Shown here piece by piece: positions 1 to 7,816 of a stretch of DNA of 64,000 nt (positions within the stretch are counted from its first letter, which is position 1; the number at the start of each line of letters is the position of its first letter). The notes below the pieces were generated by a model. The model was not told the DNA's origin and did not search any database. It saw nothing but the letters and a program-made list of their open reading frames with translations. The stretch comes from Mucilaginibacter gossypiicola (lineage in GTDB: Bacteria > Bacteroidota > Bacteroidia > Sphingobacteriales > Sphingobacteriaceae), in the NCBI RefSeq assembly GCF_900110105.1, contig NZ_FOCL01000002.1, positions 124,001 through 188,000 of the forward strand. The letters are read 5' to 3'. A program made the position numbers and the translations under genes.

Positions 1-424
1 CTAAAACATAAGTCTCATCGAGATCTTCTAAAACATATTCGTCAACACTCCGTGTGCTGCCATGAGCCAGTACGATGTTTAACGCATCGTCATTTAGTTT
101 AAATTCCAGCCGGATATGAGCGGGAAGTGTTGCAAGGTATTTTCTGCCATCGATATCAACTAAATGATAGGCGTAGTTTTTACCAAGCTCACTTAAACTG
201 TGTTCTGTTGTTACCAGTTTTTTTACTTTCAGGTCATGGTTACCTGCAAGCGTTGCAATATTACGTTTACGGATTTCACCGATCACCTCGTTAGGCCAAA
301 CGTTGTAACCTACGAGATCACCGAGACAATAAACGGCATCTACATGACGGGCATCTAAATCTTTCAGCATGGCTTCCAATGCCGGAAGATTGGCATGAAT
401 ATCGGAGAAAAGTGCAATTTTCAT
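1..424 (-). CDS. Metallophosphoesterase (calcineurin-like), C-terminus cut by window edge
   Basis: The first 141 codons are visible; the C-terminal part lies left of base 1. The N-terminus has the calcineurin-like phosphoesterase pattern: FSDIHANLPAL near residue 6, GDLVGYN near residue 32, GNHD near residue 60 and AHGS near residue 111, which supply the di-metal ligands. It resembles small YfcE-like phosphodiesterases; the substrate cannot be read. Its ATG overlaps the stop codon of the upstream ACR3 gene by one base (TAATG), so the two are probably translationally coupled, although the phosphoesterase has no known arsenic role. Family call strong, function open. Confidence 0.85.
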   Translation of the reverse strand, partial: MKIALFSDIHANLPALEAMLKDLDARHVDAVYCLGDLVGYNVWPNEVIGEIRKRNIATLAGNHDLKVKKLVTTEHSLSELGKNYAYHLVDIDGRKYLATLPAHIRLEFKLNDDALNIVLAHGSTRSVDEYVLEDLDETYVL

Positions 425-1509
425 TATTCTACGACAGTTATAGTTTTAGACGTATAGTATTTCTTACGGAAGTAAAAAGCAAGGTTAACCAATGCGATCA
501 GGGCAGGCACTTCGACCAGTGGCCCGATAACCCCGGCAAATGCTTCGCCGGAGTTAATGCCGAACACACCAATCGCTACAGCAATCGCCAGCTCGAAATT
601 GTTACCGGTGGCAGTAAATGCAATAGAAGTACTTCTCGAATAATCGGCTCCAAATGATTTGCCCAGGAAAAAGGCGATCACGAACATGATGGCAAAATAA
701 ATCACCAGCGGAATAGCGATCCTCACAACATCCATCGGTATTTGCACGATCAGGTTACCCTTAAGGCTGAACATCACCACAATGGTAAACAGCAGGGCGA
801 TCAATGTTATTGGTGAAATGAACGGCACATATTTGGTTTGAAACCATTCTTCGCCTTTGATTTTGATCAGTGTGTAACGGCTGATAACACCGGCTGCAAA
901 CGGTATCCCTAAGTAAATGCCTACGCTCTTAGCAATCTCGCCAATGGTAATATTCACTGCCAGGCCTTGCAGCCCGAATAATGGCGGCAATACCGTAATG
1001 AACAGGTAAGCGTAAACGCTGTATAATAATACCTGGAAGATGCTGTTTAAAGCGATCAGCCCGGCAGCGTATTCGCGGTTGCCCTCGGCCAGTTCATTCC
1101 ATACCACCACCATCGCAATACAACGGGCAAGGCCGATCAATATCAGGCCGACCATATAAGCCGGGTGGTCACGCAATAAAGTTATCGCCAATACAAACAT
1201 CAGTATCGGGCCAACGATCCAGTTAAGCACCAGTGAAGCGCTTAATACTTTGGTATCCTTAAATACCTGTCCCATGTTCTCATATTTTACTTTGGCAAGC
1301 GGCGGGTACATCATCAGGATCAGGCCAATAGCCAGGGGGATGTTGGTTGTACCGCTTGAAAAAGAATTGATGAACCCGGAAGATGAGGGAATGAAATAGC
1401 CAATCCCTACGCCAATTGCCATGGCAAGGAAAATCCAAAGGGTTAGGTACCGATCAAGGAAACCTAATTTTTTACGCTCGGCCACGGGGGCACAGTTATT
1501 TGCTGACAT
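424..1509 (-). CDS. arsB: ACR3-family arsenite efflux permease
   Basis: A 361-residue hydrophobic protein with about ten membrane segments, the usual size of ACR3 (bile/arsenite/riboflavin transporter superfamily) rather than the larger classical ArsB. The segment [12 protein letters not shown] around residues 124-135 contains the conserved cysteine of ACR3 permeases, and the [11 protein letters not shown] stretch near residue 300 is typical. It should export As(III) across the inner membrane, driven by the membrane potential. It is the last ars gene of the minus-strand block and has an operator-like motif 71-87 bases upstream of its start. Many annotations label such ACR3 proteins arsB; acr3 would be the stricter symbol. 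Confidence 0.93.
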   Translation of the reverse strand: MSANNCAPVAERKKLGFLDRYLTLWIFLAMAIGVGIGYFIPSSSGFINSFSSGTTNIPLAIGLILMMYPPLAKVKYENMGQVFKDTKVLSASLVLNWIVGPILMFVLAITLLRDHPAYMVGLILIGLARCIAMVVVWNELAEGNREYAAGLIALNSIFQVLLYSVYAYLFITVLPPLFGLQGLAVNITIGEIAKSVGIYLGIPFAAGVISRYTLIKIKGEEWFQTKYVPFISPITLIALLFTIVVMFSLKGNLIVQIPMDVVRIAIPLVIYFAIMFVIAFFLGKSFGADYSRSTSIAFTATGNNFELAIAVAIGVFGINSGEAFAGVIGPLVEVPALIALVNLAFYFRKKYYTSKTITVVE

Positions 1510-1579
1510 GTGTTTTACTGTATAGTTAATGTGAAGCAGGGGTTAAACTATATTCCATTTAGTTATTTATTGCATTAAA

Positions 1580-1596
1580 GCAATATTACGATTGAT
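1580..1596. promoter_or_regulatory. Candidate ArsR operator, upstream of the ACR3 gene
   Basis: GCAATATTACGATTGAT, one of four near-identical 17-mers in the ars block. It lies between arsR (ends 1612) and the ACR3 start at 1509. The recurrence before several ars genes suggests an ArsR binding site; binding itself is inferred. Confidence 0.6.
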
Positions 1597-1611
1597 ATTA
1601 ACAAAAAAAGC

Positions 1612-1941
1612 TCAGCAACAACTATCGTCACAATTTACCTCTACAAAAAAGCTGGCAAGTAAGGTTCTGTATTTTGCCCAGGTTTTATTGTTGATACAGT
1701 AACACATACTGGTGCCTTCTATTTTTCCTTTAATGATCCCCACATCTTTCAACTCTCTCAAATGTTGGGAAATGGTAGGTTGTGCAAGGCCGAGCAAATC
1801 GACCAAATCACTTCCTATACATTCATTGGCTTTGATCAGGTGTTCAATAATGGCAATACGGGCAGGGTGCGCCAATGCTTTTAACATTATCGCCAGCTCA
1901 TTTTGTGCGTCTGTAAAATTTGCTGTTTTTGTTACTCCCAT
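1612..1941 (-). CDS. arsR: ArsR-family repressor, copy 1 (variant metal site)
   Basis: A 109-residue winged-helix repressor of the ArsR/SmtB family. The N-terminal half has the [15 protein letters not shown] helix and the recognition region [13 protein letters not shown] (about residues 52-64). The usual ArsR As(III) site is CxC at the start of the DNA-binding helix; here the equivalent segment is C41-I-G-S-D-L, with only one of the two cysteines. Extra cysteines lie in MCYC and in the C-terminal NCDDSCC. It is close in sequence to copy 2 at 3594-3923, which has the full CIC motif. An operator-like motif overlaps its 5' end, suggesting autorepression. Ligand specificity may differ from copy 2. 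Confidence 0.9.
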   Translation of the reverse strand: MGVTKTANFTDAQNELAIMLKALAHPARIAIIEHLIKANECIGSDLVDLLGLAQPTISQHLRELKDVGIIKGKIEGTSMCYCINNKTWAKYRTLLASFFVEVNCDDSCC

Positions 1942-1944
1942 ATT

Positions 1945-1961
1945 GCAATGTCACGATTAAT
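1945..1961. promoter_or_regulatory. Candidate ArsR operator, upstream of arsR copy 1
   Basis: GCAATGTCACGATTAAT, the most diverged of the four shared 17-mers. It starts 4 bases upstream of the arsR copy 1 start codon, a position fit for autorepression. Confidence 0.5.
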
Positions 1962-2011
1962 TGGTGAAGTAAAAAAAGCTTTTGGCTATTTATTTTTCAA
2001 CCGTCCTGCTC

Positions 2012-2428
2012 TCATGTTAAATTCTCTTTTACAAAGTTTGCCGAAAAGATTCTTATCATGTCCCTTACCTCGCGGAATTTATCCATGATCTCTTCCGGTG
2101 TACCGGTAGCTTTTGCCGGATCAGGGAAGTTTTGATGGAAGCGTTTAACATTGCCCGGGAAAAACGGGCAGGCCTCATTGGCGTTATCGCAAACCGTGAT
2201 CACCATATCAAACGGAATGGCCGAATATTCGTCCACATGGTTTGAGGTGTGTTTTGAAATATTAATGTGATCTTCGGCCATCACCTGTATGGCTTTAGGG
2301 TTTACGCCGTGTGTTTCAATCCCGGCGCTGTAGATCTTTGCTTTGTTCCCGGCATAAAACCGTAAATAACCTTCAGCCAACTGGCTACGGCAGCTATTAC
2401 CCGTGCATAGTACTAAAATATTTGTCAT
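2012..2428 (-). CDS. arsC: Arsenate reductase, thioredoxin-coupled (low-MW phosphatase type)
   Basis: A 138-residue protein of the low-molecular-weight tyrosine phosphatase fold. The P-loop C8-TGNSC-R14 (CX5R) is intact, and the two relay cysteines are visible as C80 and C87 in VCDNANEAC, the spacing known for the Staphylococcus/Bacillus ArsC (C10/C82/C89). It should reduce arsenate to arsenite in the cytoplasm using thioredoxin, feeding the ACR3 exporter. It lies 10 bases after the GNAT gene's stop, in the same direction. This class contrasts with glutaredoxin-type ArsC, which lacks the CX5R loop. Confident call. Confidence 0.93.
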   Translation of the reverse strand: MTNILVLCTGNSCRSQLAEGYLRFYAGNKAKIYSAGIETHGVNPKAIQVMAEDHINISKHTSNHVDEYSAIPFDMVITVCDNANEACPFFPGNVKRFHQNFPDPAKATGTPEEIMDKFREVRDMIRIFSANFVKENLT

Positions 2429-2438
2429 GTTATTTCCT

Positions 2439-2933
2439 TTAATTGATCCCTGTAACTTTACTTCTTCTTTCCAACAGCAATACGTTGCGCCATATACCGT
2501 TCATTTTCCCAACCCTTTCCCGGTAACCGATTTGCCTGAAGCCATGCTTTTCATGCAAAGCAACACTTGCGGCATTTTCAGGAAATATCCCGGCCTGTAA
2601 TGTCCAGATATTTTCTGCCTCGGTATTGCTGATCAGCTTTTCGAGCAAAGCCGATCCGACCTTTCGCCCATGGTAGGCTGTACCTACATAAACACTCACT
2701 TCGGCAACCCCTGCATAAACGCAACGGCTTGATACCGGTGTTAAGGCAACCCATCCGGCAATTTTGCCATCAATTTCTGCAACAAAACGGTGCTTTTCCA
2801 TGTGCGATTTATTCCATGCAGGGCCATCGGGTGCGCTGGTTTCAAACGTGGCGTTGCCGGTTGTAATGCCTTCCTGGTAAATGCGCAAAACGCTGTCCCA
2901 GTCTTCATCGGTCATCGGTCGTATTGCTATCAT
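2439..2933 (-). CDS. GNAT N-acetyltransferase, phosphinothricin-acetyltransferase/ArsN-like
   Basis: A 164-residue GNAT enzyme starting MIAIRPMTDEDW; the open frame continues upstream to 3017 but that extension overlaps the neighbouring gene and lacks GNAT similarity, so I chose 2933. The acetyl-CoA loop region VGTAYHGRKVGSALL (about residues 94-108) and the ENAASVALHEKHGF motif (about residues 127-140) are typical of the phosphinothricin acetyltransferase branch. Members of this branch named ArsN occur in ars operons and acetylate organoarsenical antibiotics; the operon position here supports that role, but substrate is inferred. Confidence 0.85.
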   Translation of the reverse strand: MIAIRPMTDEDWDSVLRIYQEGITTGNATFETSAPDGPAWNKSHMEKHRFVAEIDGKIAGWVALTPVSSRCVYAGVAEVSVYVGTAYHGRKVGSALLEKLISNTEAENIWTLQAGIFPENAASVALHEKHGFRQIGYRERVGKMNGIWRNVLLLERRSKVTGIN

Positions 2934-2970
2934 CGTGATTTTAGTCAAAAGTTCAGAAATCGGTTTGTTT

Positions 2971-3534
2971 TTAGCAGCAGCCTGAACCGGGTTCGCAGCA
3001 TGGAGCAGCAACGGCAAGGTTTTTCAATTCAACCTTTTGTTTTGCAGGTGCAGGAGTGCAGCACTCTTCACCTTTATCATTCGTGCCGCAGCTTCCGCCC
3101 CTTGTGATGGCTTTGCATTGAACAGCATCCGGGCGCAGGTCAACGATCAGGTTATCGCCATCAATGATAAATTCACCCGGAAACATCTGGCGGGTATCAA
3201 ATCCTGAATTTCCGAACTCGATCTTCACCGTTCCAAGCGGGTTAAGCGGTAGGGATTTTTCGACAATGGCAACGATAGATAAGGCTTTGCTTACTTTCAT
3301 TGATCTTTCCTGCTGCTCGTTTTCAGGCTCCCATAGCTGTACGATAATTTCTGTCCAGCTATTCATCACGCCGCCGCAATCAACAGAAACAATTGGTGCT
3401 TGTTTGATCTCGGTAATGTGATAAGAAGCATCAACCCATTTGTTTTCTGCATACTGGAACTGCAAATTCAGATCGGGGTTCTTTACCAGTTCTCCTTTGA
3501 ACTGGCTCCAGTTCAGGCTATCTGTTTTGTTCAT
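2971..3534 (-). CDS. DUF6428-type protein of ars operon with Cys-rich tail
   Basis: A 187-residue protein starting MNKTDSLNW, preceded by AAAGGAG at a sensible distance; an in-frame extension to 3603 has no such site. I recognise it as the DUF6428-type family found next to ars genes in Bacteroidota, from memory and not verified. The core holds YHITEIKQAP and VDCGGV. The last 40 residues contain seven cysteines in SC, ECC, PCC and GCC groups, suggesting metal or metalloid binding. No enzyme motif is seen. It lies between arsR copy 2 and the GNAT gene and has its own operator-like motif just upstream, so it is probably arsenic regulated. Confidence 0.75.
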   Translation of the reverse strand: MNKTDSLNWSQFKGELVKNPDLNLQFQYAENKWVDASYHITEIKQAPIVSVDCGGVMNSWTEIIVQLWEPENEQQERSMKVSKALSIVAIVEKSLPLNPLGTVKIEFGNSGFDTRQMFPGEFIIDGDNLIVDLRPDAVQCKAITRGGSCGTNDKGEECCTPAPAKQKVELKNLAVAAPCCEPGSGCC

Positions 3535-3562
3535 GACTTCGTTCTCCTTTACTTGTTTTATT

Positions 3563-3579
3563 GCAATATTGCGATTGAT
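3563..3579. promoter_or_regulatory. Candidate ArsR operator, upstream of DUF6428 gene
   Basis: GCAATATTGCGATTGAT; its first ten bases form a perfect palindrome (GCAATATTGC, 3563-3572). It lies 29 bases upstream of the DUF6428 start and is the most symmetric of the four copies. Confidence 0.6.
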
Positions 3580-3593
3580 TTGTTCAAATTTTT

Positions 3594-3923
3594 TTAGCAG
3601 CAAGATTGGGTTTTATTGTACGACTGCATGAACTGGCCCAGCTGATGTTCCAGCTTTTCCCATGCTTTAGGCTCGATGCAGTAACATACGCTTACGCCCT
3701 CTATTGTGCCTTGTATCAACCCAGCATTTTTGAGCTCTTTCAAATGCTGTGAAATTGTTGGTTGTGCCAAACCCAGTTCATCAACCAAATCACCGCAGAT
3801 ACAAGCATTTGTTTTGATCAGATATTGCAGGATGGCAATACGGGCAGGATGCGCCAATGCTTTTAACATTGTTGCCAATGCATTTTGCTCATCTGTGAAT
3901 ATTTCTGTTTTGGTAAGTCCCAT
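3594..3923 (-). CDS. arsR: ArsR-family repressor, copy 2 (CxC metal site)
   Basis: A 109-residue winged-helix repressor, paralogous to 1612-1941. It keeps C41-I-C43-G-D-L, the canonical As(III)-sensing CxC at the start of the DNA-recognition region, followed by [13 protein letters not shown]. Additional cysteines occur in VCYC and the C-terminal QSCC. It is the first gene of the minus-strand ars block and is preceded by an operator-like motif, consistent with autoregulation and with As(III)-dependent release of the whole block. Which paralogue controls which promoter cannot be decided from sequence. Confidence 0.92.
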   Translation of the reverse strand: MGLTKTEIFTDEQNALATMLKALAHPARIAILQYLIKTNACICGDLVDELGLAQPTISQHLKELKNAGLIQGTIEGVSVCYCIEPKAWEKLEHQLGQFMQSYNKTQSCC

Positions 3924-3935
3924 AATAAATATATC

Positions 3936-3952
3936 GCAATATTACGATTAAT
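3936..3952. promoter_or_regulatory. Candidate ArsR operator, head of ars block
   Basis: GCAATATTACGATTAAT, 13 bases upstream of arsR copy 2. Consensus of the four copies: GCAATRTYRCGATTRAT. Confidence 0.6.
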
Positions 3953-4113
3953 GTTTTATAGTGCAAATAATTTTTTGCTGATCCATTATACAGCTTTCAG
4001 GTATCGGCGCAATAAAACCGTAGAAAACAACACTTTAATATTAATTACATTTGTTAAATTTTGTTAAATGCAATTTTTGTGTGCGGATTTAGGATAATTT
4101 TGTTGTTTAATAA

Positions 4114-5925
4114 ATGAAGAAGAGGAGCATAGGTTTAATTATTGGCTTAATGAGCTTTGCGCTGTTGGGCGTAATGGCTATGCAATTTTATTTCCTGCGG
4201 CAATCATACCAGATGCAATCCGATTCGTTTGACCGCCAGGTGAGGGAGGCCATGAATAATGTGGTAGATAAAGTTACCCGCCAGGATGCCAATAACTTTT
4301 TGAAAACCAAAACCCAGCAGGCTGCCATCAGCACCGATAACGAAGAAACGGGTATCAGCACTATAAAAGTAACAGGGTTACCTAAAGAAAAAAAACATTC
4401 TACCGCCCGGGAAAAACGAATTGCTTTACTGCGCGATAGCTTGCAGCGCATGATTGAGCGTAAAAAAATGGATGATGAGCTTAACGGCTTATTACAAACT
4501 GAGGGTACCGTTGATTTTAAAGTACGTGTTGAAGAATATACCGATGAGTTTGGCGTTGTACACGAGCAGCTTACGCCCGAGATTGTACATACCCGGATCA
4601 CCCGCAGAATGGGCCGCCCTAAAAAGCTTCACAAATACGATACCTTGAGGTACGTTTATGTCGATCCGCAGTTTGGTAAGCAAATGATCTCGGTACCGCG
4701 CATCAATCCGTTATGGGTGCAGGAACAAACCCGCAGGCAAAAAGAGCGTCAGGTTCAGCAAATCAAAAAAATGCTTGAAAACGATTCGCTTGAAAAAGTA
4801 AACAATGCAGGGGCTAAACCAACTGTTATTGAAAACCTGGCCGAAGAATATCGTAAGTCAGGAGAGCCGTTGAATAAGCGGATCAACCCCTTCTGGATAG
4901 ATTCGTTACTGCGCTTTGAGCTCCATAATAAAGGCATTTTCCTGCCTTTTAGCTATGAGGTTACCACTGCCAACAGCGATTCACTGATATTTTCGAACGC
5001 CAGCGACAGCCAGGGCGAAAAGCTGCCCGTATTTGTGGCGGCTAATACTTATCAAACCCCTATTTTCACCAAAGAGGTGATCAATGATCCGGGGAAGATC
5101 AGGCTTTCGTTCCCGCAAAAAAACTCATTGATATTGAGCAACATGACCGCTACCATGGCTACAACCGGCGGCCTTACCATGGTGCTGATCCTTTGTTTTG
5201 GTTATACTATATTTTCGATATTAAGGCAGAAAAAGATCTCCGAAATGAAGATCGATTTCATTAATAACATGACCCACGAGTTTAAAACCCCGGTATCAAC
5301 AATTATGATAGCCAGCGAAGCTTTAAGGGATAATGAAATTGCCGAAGATAAAAACCGGGTAGCCCGTTTAGCTAACATCATTTTTGAAGAGAATGCCCGT
5401 TTAGGCAGTCACATCGAACGGGTATTAAATATTGCCCGTATTGAACGCAACGACTTTAAACTGGAGAAAAAGCCGGTTGACGTTAACGAGATGGTGAGCA
5501 TCGTGCTTGATAGCATGGCGCTCAAACTGCAAAAATGCAATGCCCAAACCACACTGCACCTCGATGCTGAAAATGCTTATATCATTGCCGATGAGCTGCA
5601 TTTTTCGAACGTATTGTATAACCTGGTTGATAACGCCATTAAATACAGTAACGAGGCACCCGATATAACTATAAGCACGTTTGTTAAAAGCGGACAGGTT
5701 GTTATTAAAGTGGCTGATAAGGGTATAGGCATGAGCCGCGACCAGCAATCCAAAATATTTGAGCAGTTTTATAGGATACCTACCGGTAACCTGCACAACG
5801 TTAAAGGCTTTGGCCTTGGCTTAAGTTATGTTAATACAATAGTTAAACGCCTTAATGGTACTATAAGCGTAAAATCGGAAAAGGAAAAAGGCTCGGAGTT
5901 CGAGCTAAAATTCGCGGTAGCGTAA
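4114..5925 (+). CDS. Membrane-bound sensor histidine kinase
   Basis: A 603-residue sensor kinase. One membrane helix is at about residues 7-28 and a second at about 350-371, enclosing a roughly 320-residue periplasmic region that is unusually charged and without a recognised sensor fold. The HisKA H-box NNMTHEFKTP gives the phosphoacceptor H388. The HATPase carries the N-box (YNLVDNAIKYS), G1 (ADKGIGM), F-box (FEQFYR) and G2 (GFGLGLSYV). The OmpR-type regulator 137 bases downstream is the likely partner. The stimulus is unknown; it is divergent from the ars block but nothing shows that it senses arsenic. Confidence 0.92.
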   Translation: MKKRSIGLIIGLMSFALLGVMAMQFYFLRQSYQMQSDSFDRQVREAMNNVVDKVTRQDANNFLKTKTQQAAISTDNEETGISTIKVTGLPKEKKHSTAREKRIALLRDSLQRMIERKKMDDELNGLLQTEGTVDFKVRVEEYTDEFGVVHEQLTPEIVHTRITRRMGRPKKLHKYDTLRYVYVDPQFGKQMISVPRINPLWVQEQTRRQKERQVQQIKKMLENDSLEKVNNAGAKPTVIENLAEEYRKSGEPLNKRINPFWIDSLLRFELHNKGIFLPFSYEVTTANSDSLIFSNASDSQGEKLPVFVAANTYQTPIFTKEVINDPGKIRLSFPQKNSLILSNMTATMATTGGLTMVLILCFGYTIFSILRQKKISEMKIDFINNMTHEFKTPVSTIMIASEALRDNEIAEDKNRVARLANIIFEENARLGSHIERVLNIARIERNDFKLEKKPVDVNEMVSIVLDSMALKLQKCNAQTTLHLDAENAYIIADELHFSNVLYNLVDNAIKYSNEAPDITISTFVKSGQVVIKVADKGIGMSRDQQSKIFEQFYRIPTGNLHNVKGFGLGLSYVNTIVKRLNGTISVKSEKEKGSEFELKFAVA

Positions 5926-5933
5926 TTCTTGAG

Positions 5934-6055
5934 TCGGAAAATCGGGATATCCGCAAGATAAACTCAGACGCCGTCTTAGTATAAAACAACTTAATAAATA
6001 AAGAGCTTACGGACTTTCCGACCTCGGACTTCCGGACTAAAAATCTTCCGGACAA
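5934..6055. repeat. GC-rich REP-like segment between kinase and regulator genes
   Basis: GTCGGAAA (5934-5941) is inverted as TTTCCGAC (6014-6021), and the right part holds repeated CGGACTT/CCGGAC units (about 6010-6055). It does not look coding. It resembles the short CGGACTT-rich intergenic repeats that I associate with Sphingobacteriaceae genomes; a role is not evident. Confidence 0.4.
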
Positions 6056-6062
6056 AAAATAT

Positions 6063-6755
6063 ATGAAGAAAATACTACTGGTTGAGGATGACGCCAATTT
6101 AGGCCTGTTACTGCAGGATTACCTTCAATTGAAGGGTAAATTTGATGTGGTTTTATGTAAAGATGGCGAAGAAGGTTTACGCGCTTTTACCAAACAAACG
6201 TATGACCTGCTGATACTGGATGTGATGATGCCTAAAAAGGACGGCTTTACCCTTGGTAAGGATATTCGCAAAATTAACGCCCAGGTACCTATTATTTTTG
6301 CTACCGCCAAGGGTATGATAGAAGATAAAACCCAGGCCTTTAATTTGGGTGGCGATGATTATATTACCAAACCTTTCCGTATTGAAGAATTATTATTGCG
6401 CATAAACGCCTTGTTAAAACGTACAGATAATGCCGGTAAAAAGGAGGAGGAAAAACAAACATCCTTTAAAATTGGAAAATATACATTTGACTATACCACT
6501 CAAATGATCATGACTGCAGATAATCAGCAAAAGTTATCGACTAAAGAGGCCGAATTGTTGCGCCTGTTATGTGTTCATAAAAATGAAGTCCTTACCCGCG
6601 AAGAAGCCCTGCTGAATATCTGGCATGATGATAATTATTTTAACGGCCGCAGCATGGATGTATTTTTGAGCAAAATCCGCAAATATCTAAAAGACGACTC
6701 CAACGTAGAGATCATTAACGTGCATGGTCGTGGATATAAGTTGCTGATTAACTAA
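6063..6755 (+). CDS. OmpR-family response regulator
   Basis: A 230-residue two-domain regulator. The receiver has the acidic pocket VEDD (residues 7-10), phosphoacceptor D53 in LILDVMMP, T81 in FATAK and K103 in ITKPF. The C-terminal winged helix runs from about residue 133, with the LSTKEAELLRLL and RSMDVFLSKIRKYL signatures of the PhoB/OmpR DNA-binding domain. It follows the histidine kinase gene in the same direction and is most likely its partner, activating or repressing unknown promoters. Confidence 0.93.
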   Translation: MKKILLVEDDANLGLLLQDYLQLKGKFDVVLCKDGEEGLRAFTKQTYDLLILDVMMPKKDGFTLGKDIRKINAQVPIIFATAKGMIEDKTQAFNLGGDDYITKPFRIEELLLRINALLKRTDNAGKKEEEKQTSFKIGKYTFDYTTQMIMTADNQQKLSTKEAELLRLLCVHKNEVLTREEALLNIWHDDNYFNGRSMDVFLSKIRKYLKDDSNVEIINVHGRGYKLLIN

Positions 6756-6760
6756 ATTAA

Positions 6761-6789
6761 GGTTATTTTACAGGGGCTTTAAAATAACC
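6761..6789. terminator. Hairpin between convergent genes
   Basis: GGTTATTTTA (6761-6770) pairs with TAAAATAACC (6780-6789), a perfect 10-bp stem with a 9-nt loop, placed at the shared 3' ends of two convergent genes and overlapping the last codons of the minus-strand gene. The T-tract is weak, so terminator activity is inferred from position. Confidence 0.5.
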
Positions 6790-7353
6790 CCTGAAATAAT
6801 ATTTTTTTGCAGTTTGTTTTTTGTCGCTGCTGTATGTGATCTCTTCGAACACGGCGTTAATATAACCTGCAATCGTTTTATAATTGTTATCATCAAGTAT
6901 AAGTTTACTGCTAACGGGCCTATATATTAATTTTTCGTTAGGTGTAAGTTGAGGATAGATAATCTTCGGCTCAAAAGAAAATCTATCCTTTGTAATATAG
7001 ATATTAAACTCATTGGCATAAGCAGGTAAGCCATCGGCAAAGTTCAATCTGATAGTATCTTTATTTTTTGAGGCGTAGCAGTATCTTATTGAATAGCCTC
7101 CCTGTACATCGGTTTCGCAATTGGCCGTGAAGTACAGCCGTGCAACTTTGCCTTTAATTATTGTTCCACTTTCGGTGTCTTCAAACCTGCCGTCTTTAAT
7201 CTTTATAACATTCCACGGATACGCCCATTTTTTAACAAATGTGAGTCGCCCTTCCGGGATTTTACCAATAGCTACAGTGGAGTATGTTTTTGATTGAGCA
7301 AAGGATGATGATACCATTAACATCCAGTTCACAAAAACTAATACCCGTTTCAT
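6763..7353 (-). CDS. Secreted hypothetical protein
   Basis: A 196-residue protein starting MKRVLVFVNW with a signal peptide ending SSFAQ (about residue 20). I chose 7353 because the upstream in-frame part coincides with a glyoxalase remnant in another frame; an ATG at 7365 is possible. The mature part is rich in Tyr and Lys, with beta-strand-like alternation and no motif I recognise. It is convergent with the response regulator. Probably periplasmic or outer-membrane associated; function unknown. Confidence 0.65.
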   Translation of the reverse strand: MKRVLVFVNWMLMVSSSFAQSKTYSTVAIGKIPEGRLTFVKKWAYPWNVIKIKDGRFEDTESGTIIKGKVARLYFTANCETDVQGGYSIRYCYASKNKDTIRLNFADGLPAYANEFNIYITKDRFSFEPKIIYPQLTPNEKLIYRPVSSKLILDDNNYKTIAGYINAVFEEITYSSDKKQTAKKYYFRGYFKAPVK

Positions 7354-7354
7354 A

Positions 7355-7565
7355 TTATTCTTCATCTGAAATATCTTCACCGAAATGGATGATGTTCCCG
7401 TTATTATCCAAAATAACGAACTCCTTTGTTTTCCAGGGCCGTATTTGTAAATCGGCATTTGGGTGTAGTATTCCCAGTGGTTTATATTCAGCATAAAGCT
7501 TATCAACTTCGGTTACAAAAATGTAACAGCCTATTTTTTGAGCATAAAAGATTCTATATTTTTAT
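7355..7565 (-). pseudogene. Truncated glyoxalase/bleomycin-resistance-like (VOC) gene
   Basis: The minus strand, in a frame different from the neighbouring gene, reads about 65 residues including GCYIFVTEVDKLYAEYKPLG, PWKTKEFVILDNNGN and HFGEDI before a stop at 7355-7357. This is the C-terminal half of a VOC-fold protein of the glyoxalase/bleomycin resistance type, including the usual LDxxGN beta strand. The frame is closed by a TAA just upstream (about 7566) and the N-terminal half is missing, so it cannot encode a functional dimeric VOC protein. Its stop lies one base before the ATG of the secreted hypothetical. Confidence 0.65.
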
Positions 7566-7608
7566 AAATCTACAAAGATCGCCCAGTCCTGCATATCCTT
7601 AGGATGAA

Positions 7609-7728
7609 TTATCCAAAACTCGCTTTTAATTGCTTAATAGATAAATATTTAGCAGTTTCTGTTGCATATATTTTAACCCATGCGTAATAGATAAGAAACA
7701 GCTTTCGTAATATATTTTCATGTAACAT
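7609..7728 (-). CDS. Possible 39-residue open frame, doubtful
   Basis: A short frame starting MLHENILRKL and ending KASFG lies in the gap upstream of the VOC remnant. It has plausible composition but no recognisable motif and no clear ribosome site. It could be a small protein or debris of the same decayed region. Included only so that the gap is described. Confidence 0.15.
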   Translation of the reverse strand: MLHENILRKLFLIYYAWVKIYATETAKYLSIKQLKASFG

Positions 7729-7745
7729 GATTAATACACGTGTAT
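7718..7745. promoter_or_regulatory. Two adjacent palindromes upstream of receptor cluster
   Basis: TCATGT-A-ACATGA (7718-7730) and ATACACGTGTAT (7734-7745) are perfect dyads separated by three bases, 70-100 bases upstream of the first gene of the plus-strand TonB cluster. They look like regulator binding sites; no regulator can be assigned. Confidence 0.4.
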
Positions 7746-7816
7746 CGATGTATTAAATGAATCGTATTTGGTAATTAGTTGAAAGTCATGTAAATTCCAT
7801 TTTTATAAAAACCTAA

